A stretch of DNA of 6,956 nt. Source: an uncultured Pseudomonadota bacterium (lineage in GTDB: Bacteria; Pseudomonadota; Alphaproteobacteria; RF32; CAG-239). Under the pieces are notes generated by a model that searched no databases, was not told the origin of the DNA, and worked only from the letters and a program-made list of their open reading frames with translations. Position 1 is the first letter of the stretch. Each line of letters begins with the position of its first letter. The stretch spans positions 1-6,956 of the forward strand of contig CACXFX010000202.1 in NCBI GenBank assembly GCA_902767055.1, in the 5' to 3' direction. A program made the translations under genes and the position numbers. Shown here in pieces: positions 5,168 to 6,956 of this stretch.

Positions 5168-5671
5168 TTACATATCGGTAAGTTCGATGGTTTGCGGCTC
5201 AACGCTTGAAAGGCAAATCATATAATTTTGATATACCTTAAAAGTGTGGTATGAGGCGGCATCTTTGATACCGAGTTTGAAATCGGCTTCGCGTGCTGTC
5301 CATTTTTGATAAAATTCGGTAAAAGAGCAATCGCCAAAACCCATGCGTGATGCAATTTTCTTGATGTTTCGGGCAGGGGACATATATTCCATATCAAGCC
5401 CGACAGGGCTTTGGCAAATCGAAAGTGCTGCAAAATCAGCACTGTGCGATAAGCTTAAATATGCACTTTCAGATACAATTTTACCGCCCTCCAAAACCTT
5501 GAAATCGCCTCCGAAACATTCAAAAATCAGCCATCTTCCGGCTAAAAATTCCGCCTGACGCTTATGTGAAGTGATTTGATCAAAGCGCATTTTATCTTTC
5601 AAACTCAATTTTGAAATGAGTTCTTCTCGGCTCTTGATTATTTTTTCAATTTTTGTTATAAAAACTTTCAT
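5168..5671 (-). CDS. Compact 4'-phosphopantetheinyl transferase (Sfp/HetI superfamily)
   Basis: This enzyme class moves 4'-phosphopantetheine from CoA to a serine of an acyl or peptidyl carrier protein. The 167 residues contain the superfamily motifs in order: RQAEFLAGR (38-46), SLSHS (73-77), VGLDMEY (90-96) with metal ligands D93 and E95, and FYQKWTAREADFK (120-132) with E128 and K132. The usual WxxKEA reads WTAREA here, so R127 replaces lysine. At 167 residues it is clearly shorter than Sfp (about 224) and has a short C-terminal end; it is nearer in size to compact members of the superfamily. No carrier protein or synthase gene is nearby, so the substrate is unknown. The ATG start has no clear ribosome binding site and sits close to a possible minus-strand promoter. 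The gene is convergent with rplI and divergent from the methyltransferase. Confidence 0.85.
   Translation of the reverse strand: MKVFITKIEKIIKSREELISKLSLKDKMRFDQITSHKRQAEFLAGRWLIFECFGGDFKVLEGGKIVSESAYLSLSHSADFAALSICQSPVGLDMEYMSPARNIKKIASRMGFGDCSFTEFYQKWTAREADFKLGIKDAASYHTFKVYQNYMICLSSVEPQTIELTDM
5634..5662 (+). promoter_or_regulatory. Candidate promoter of the RNA methyltransferase gene
   Basis: TTGATT (5634-5639) and TATAAA (5657-5662) are 17 bp apart, matching the consensus at 4/6 and 5/6. Transcription would start near 5669, about 42 nt before the ATG at 5711. The whole element lies inside the 5' end of the divergent transferase gene, so the two transcripts would overlap. AAAGG at 5699-5703 is the matching ribosome binding site. 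Confidence 0.4.
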
Positions 5672-5680
5672 AAAATCGTT

Positions 5681-5707
5681 ATTACACTTTTTTTATCAAA
5701 AGGTCAA
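5681..5707 (-). promoter_or_regulatory. Tentative promoter of the transferase gene
   Basis: On the minus strand TTGACC (5707 down to 5702) and TGTAAT (5686 down to 5681) are spaced by 15 bp, shorter than optimal. Transcription would begin around 5674, only a few bases before the start codon at 5671. That fits the lack of a ribosome binding site and suggests a nearly leaderless message. Weak evidence. Confidence 0.25.
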
Positions 5708-5710
5708 GAG

Positions 5711-6919
5711 ATGCAAACAGGTGCCCGCTATCAAGCTGTTTTTGAGTTAATCAGTCAGATTTTTAAGGACAAAGAACCGGCCGATGTCATCATCAACAAT
5801 TATCTTCGGGCGCGCAAATATATCGGCGCAAAAGACAGGCGTTTTATTGCCGATACGACGTGGGATATTATTCGAAATCGCCTCAAACTTTCGTTTGACG
5901 CTCAAAGCGATGATCCGCGTAAAATTTTGTTGGTCTATCTCAAGGGAGAAGATTTTGATTTAATCACCGGCGGAAATTACGGCCTAAAACCTTTGACAAG
6001 TGATGAAAAAAAATGGCTTTGTTCATTAAAAGATGTGCCGTATCCTTTAAATACCCAGTATGAATGCCCGAAATGGCTTTTTGAAAAAATAAACAATCCG
6101 ACACTTGTCCAATCCTTAAATCAAAAGGCAAGTGTCGATATCAGAGCCAATTTTATTTCAGCTTTAGAACTCAAAAAACGCTTGCAGGCCGAGGGATTGT
6201 TTTTTTCTTTAGCGCCGTATGCGCCTTATGGGCTTCGAAGCAGTGACAGAATTAATTTAAACAATTGCATCGCTTATCAGGAAGGGCTTTTTGATGTGCA
6301 GGATGAATCATCTCAGCTTGCGGCGGTCTTGTGTGATTTGAAGGTATCCGAAAAAATTGTTGATTATTGCGCGGGTGCCGGCGGTAAAAGCCTTGCACTC
6401 GGTGCACTTTTAGAAAATGAGGGGCTGATCTATTGCCATGATATTGATTTTAATCGTATGGATGCCATCAAAGCAAGGGCCGAGCGTTTGAGCATCAAAA
6501 ACTTAAAACTGATCCGAAAAATTGAAGACACGGATTTTGATTGTTTTATCTTAGACAGTCCGTGCTCGGGTACGGGCACTTGGCGACGTGCGCCGGATGC
6601 AAAATTTCGTTTGACACCGGAGCGCCTAAAAGAGTTAAACGCCGTTCAGCTTGAGATTTTAGAAACGGCCTATCGTCATACCAAAAAAGGCGGGCGGATT
6701 GTTTATATGACATGCTCCGTCTTAAAAGATGAAAACGAAGATATTGTTGAAAAATTTAAGGCCTGTCATGACGATATTCATTTTGCCGATCACCAAAAGC
6801 TTTGGGCAAAAAAAATCGATTTGCCTTATCATTTTGAAAGCAATAAATATCTTCATTTTTCGCCGCTTTCGACGGGCAGTGACGGTTTTTTCTTTTGTAT
6901 GTTACAAAAAGATGCTTAA
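5711..6919 (+). CDS. RsmB/NOP-family class I SAM-dependent RNA m5C methyltransferase
   Basis: Members methylate C5 of cytosine, mostly in rRNA. The 402 residues divide into an N-terminal helical region (1-60, with YLRARKYIGAKDRRFIAD, reminiscent of a reduced NusB-like domain), a linker, and a catalytic domain from about 190. Catalytic motifs are VQDESSQL (196-203), DYCAGAGGKS (218-227, SAM binding), acidic HDID (243-246), DSPCSGTGTWRR (282-293) with C285, and YMTCSVL (332-338) with C335. In this family the TCS cysteine attacks the base and the PCS cysteine helps to release the product; both are present. It ends with the usual GSDGFFFCMLQ strand. It is a little shorter than E. coli RsmB (429). 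The exact target cytosine, such as 16S C967, cannot be assigned, so no symbol is given. AAAGG 7 nt before the ATG supports the start. Confidence 0.9.
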   Translation: MQTGARYQAVFELISQIFKDKEPADVIINNYLRARKYIGAKDRRFIADTTWDIIRNRLKLSFDAQSDDPRKILLVYLKGEDFDLITGGNYGLKPLTSDEKKWLCSLKDVPYPLNTQYECPKWLFEKINNPTLVQSLNQKASVDIRANFISALELKKRLQAEGLFFSLAPYAPYGLRSSDRINLNNCIAYQEGLFDVQDESSQLAAVLCDLKVSEKIVDYCAGAGGKSLALGALLENEGLIYCHDIDFNRMDAIKARAERLSIKNLKLIRKIEDTDFDCFILDSPCSGTGTWRRAPDAKFRLTPERLKELNAVQLEILETAYRHTKKGGRIVYMTCSVLKDENEDIVEKFKACHDDIHFADHQKLWAKKIDLPYHFESNKYLHFSPLSTGSDGFFFCMLQKDA

Positions 6920-6924
6920 ATCTT

Positions 6925-6955
6925 AGCCGAGGTCAAAAACGTGTTTTGGCTTTTT
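6925..6955 (+). terminator. Probable terminator after the RNA methyltransferase gene
   Basis: AGCC (6925-6928) pairs with GGCT (6948-6951) and AAAA (6935-6938) with TTTT (6944-6947), leaving a 6-nt bulge and a 5-nt loop. A T run (6951-6955) follows at the window edge. Its position, 5 nt after the stop codon, fits a terminator, but the interrupted stem and the cut-off end limit certainty. Confidence 0.45.
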
Positions 6956-6956
6956 A

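Noticed and set aside
1..6956. Mobile element, CRISPR array, defence island or biosynthetic cluster
   Set aside because: I found no transposase, integrase, phage gene, direct-repeat array, terminal inverted repeats flanking genes, or linked effector genes. Most of the window is core housekeeping content.

Overview
This 7 kb stretch looks like an ordinary chromosomal segment from a fairly AT-rich, probably anaerobic and host-associated alphaproteobacterium. Four things point that way. The order rpsF-rpsR-rplI has no priB between the first two genes. The RsmB/NOP-type methyltransferase has the short N-terminal region (containing IGAKDRRFIAD) that I associate with alphaproteobacterial members. 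There is a maturase for an oxygen-sensitive [FeFe]-hydrogenase. There is also a secreted BspA-like leucine-rich-repeat protein of the kind common in gut bacteria. An uncultured gut alphaproteobacterium is my best guess, made from memory and not proven by the sequence.

Layout. (1) Positions 63-1148 (+) encode a secreted, cysteine-rich BspA-like LRR protein with a distinctive C-terminal tail. (2) Positions 1149-1267 hold two hairpins and a good sigma70-like promoter nested inside the second one. (3) Positions 1268-3901 (+) form a tightly coupled operon: tatD (metal-dependent hydrolase), tcdA (t6A to ct6A tRNA dehydratase) and hydF ([FeFe]-hydrogenase maturation GTPase). The genes overlap by 8 nt and 1 nt, and a terminator follows. 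(4) Positions 3902-4035 hold the terminator, a promoter overlapping it, and a structured leader for the ribosomal protein operon. (5) Positions 4036-5107 (+) are rpsF, rpsR and rplI, ending in a strong bidirectional terminator. (6) Positions 5168-5671 (-) encode a compact Sfp-superfamily phosphopantetheinyl transferase, convergent with rplI. (7) Positions 5711-6919 (+) encode an RsmB/NOP-family RNA m5C methyltransferase, divergent from the transferase across 39 bp and followed by a probable terminator at the window edge.

Functionally the window is mostly translation: ribosomal proteins S6, S18 and L9, a tRNA-modifying dehydratase and an rRNA-type methyltransferase. It also has one link to anaerobic hydrogen metabolism (HydF, whose partners HydE, HydG and HydA are not here) and one cell-surface or secreted protein. 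I see no mobile element, CRISPR array, phage gene, tRNA or rRNA gene, and no obvious new multi-gene system. The most interesting points are regulatory or at the residue level: promoter elements set inside terminator hairpins, a candidate S6:S18-responsive leader with two competing folds, a HydF with a degenerate G4 motif, and the C-terminal tail of the LRR protein.
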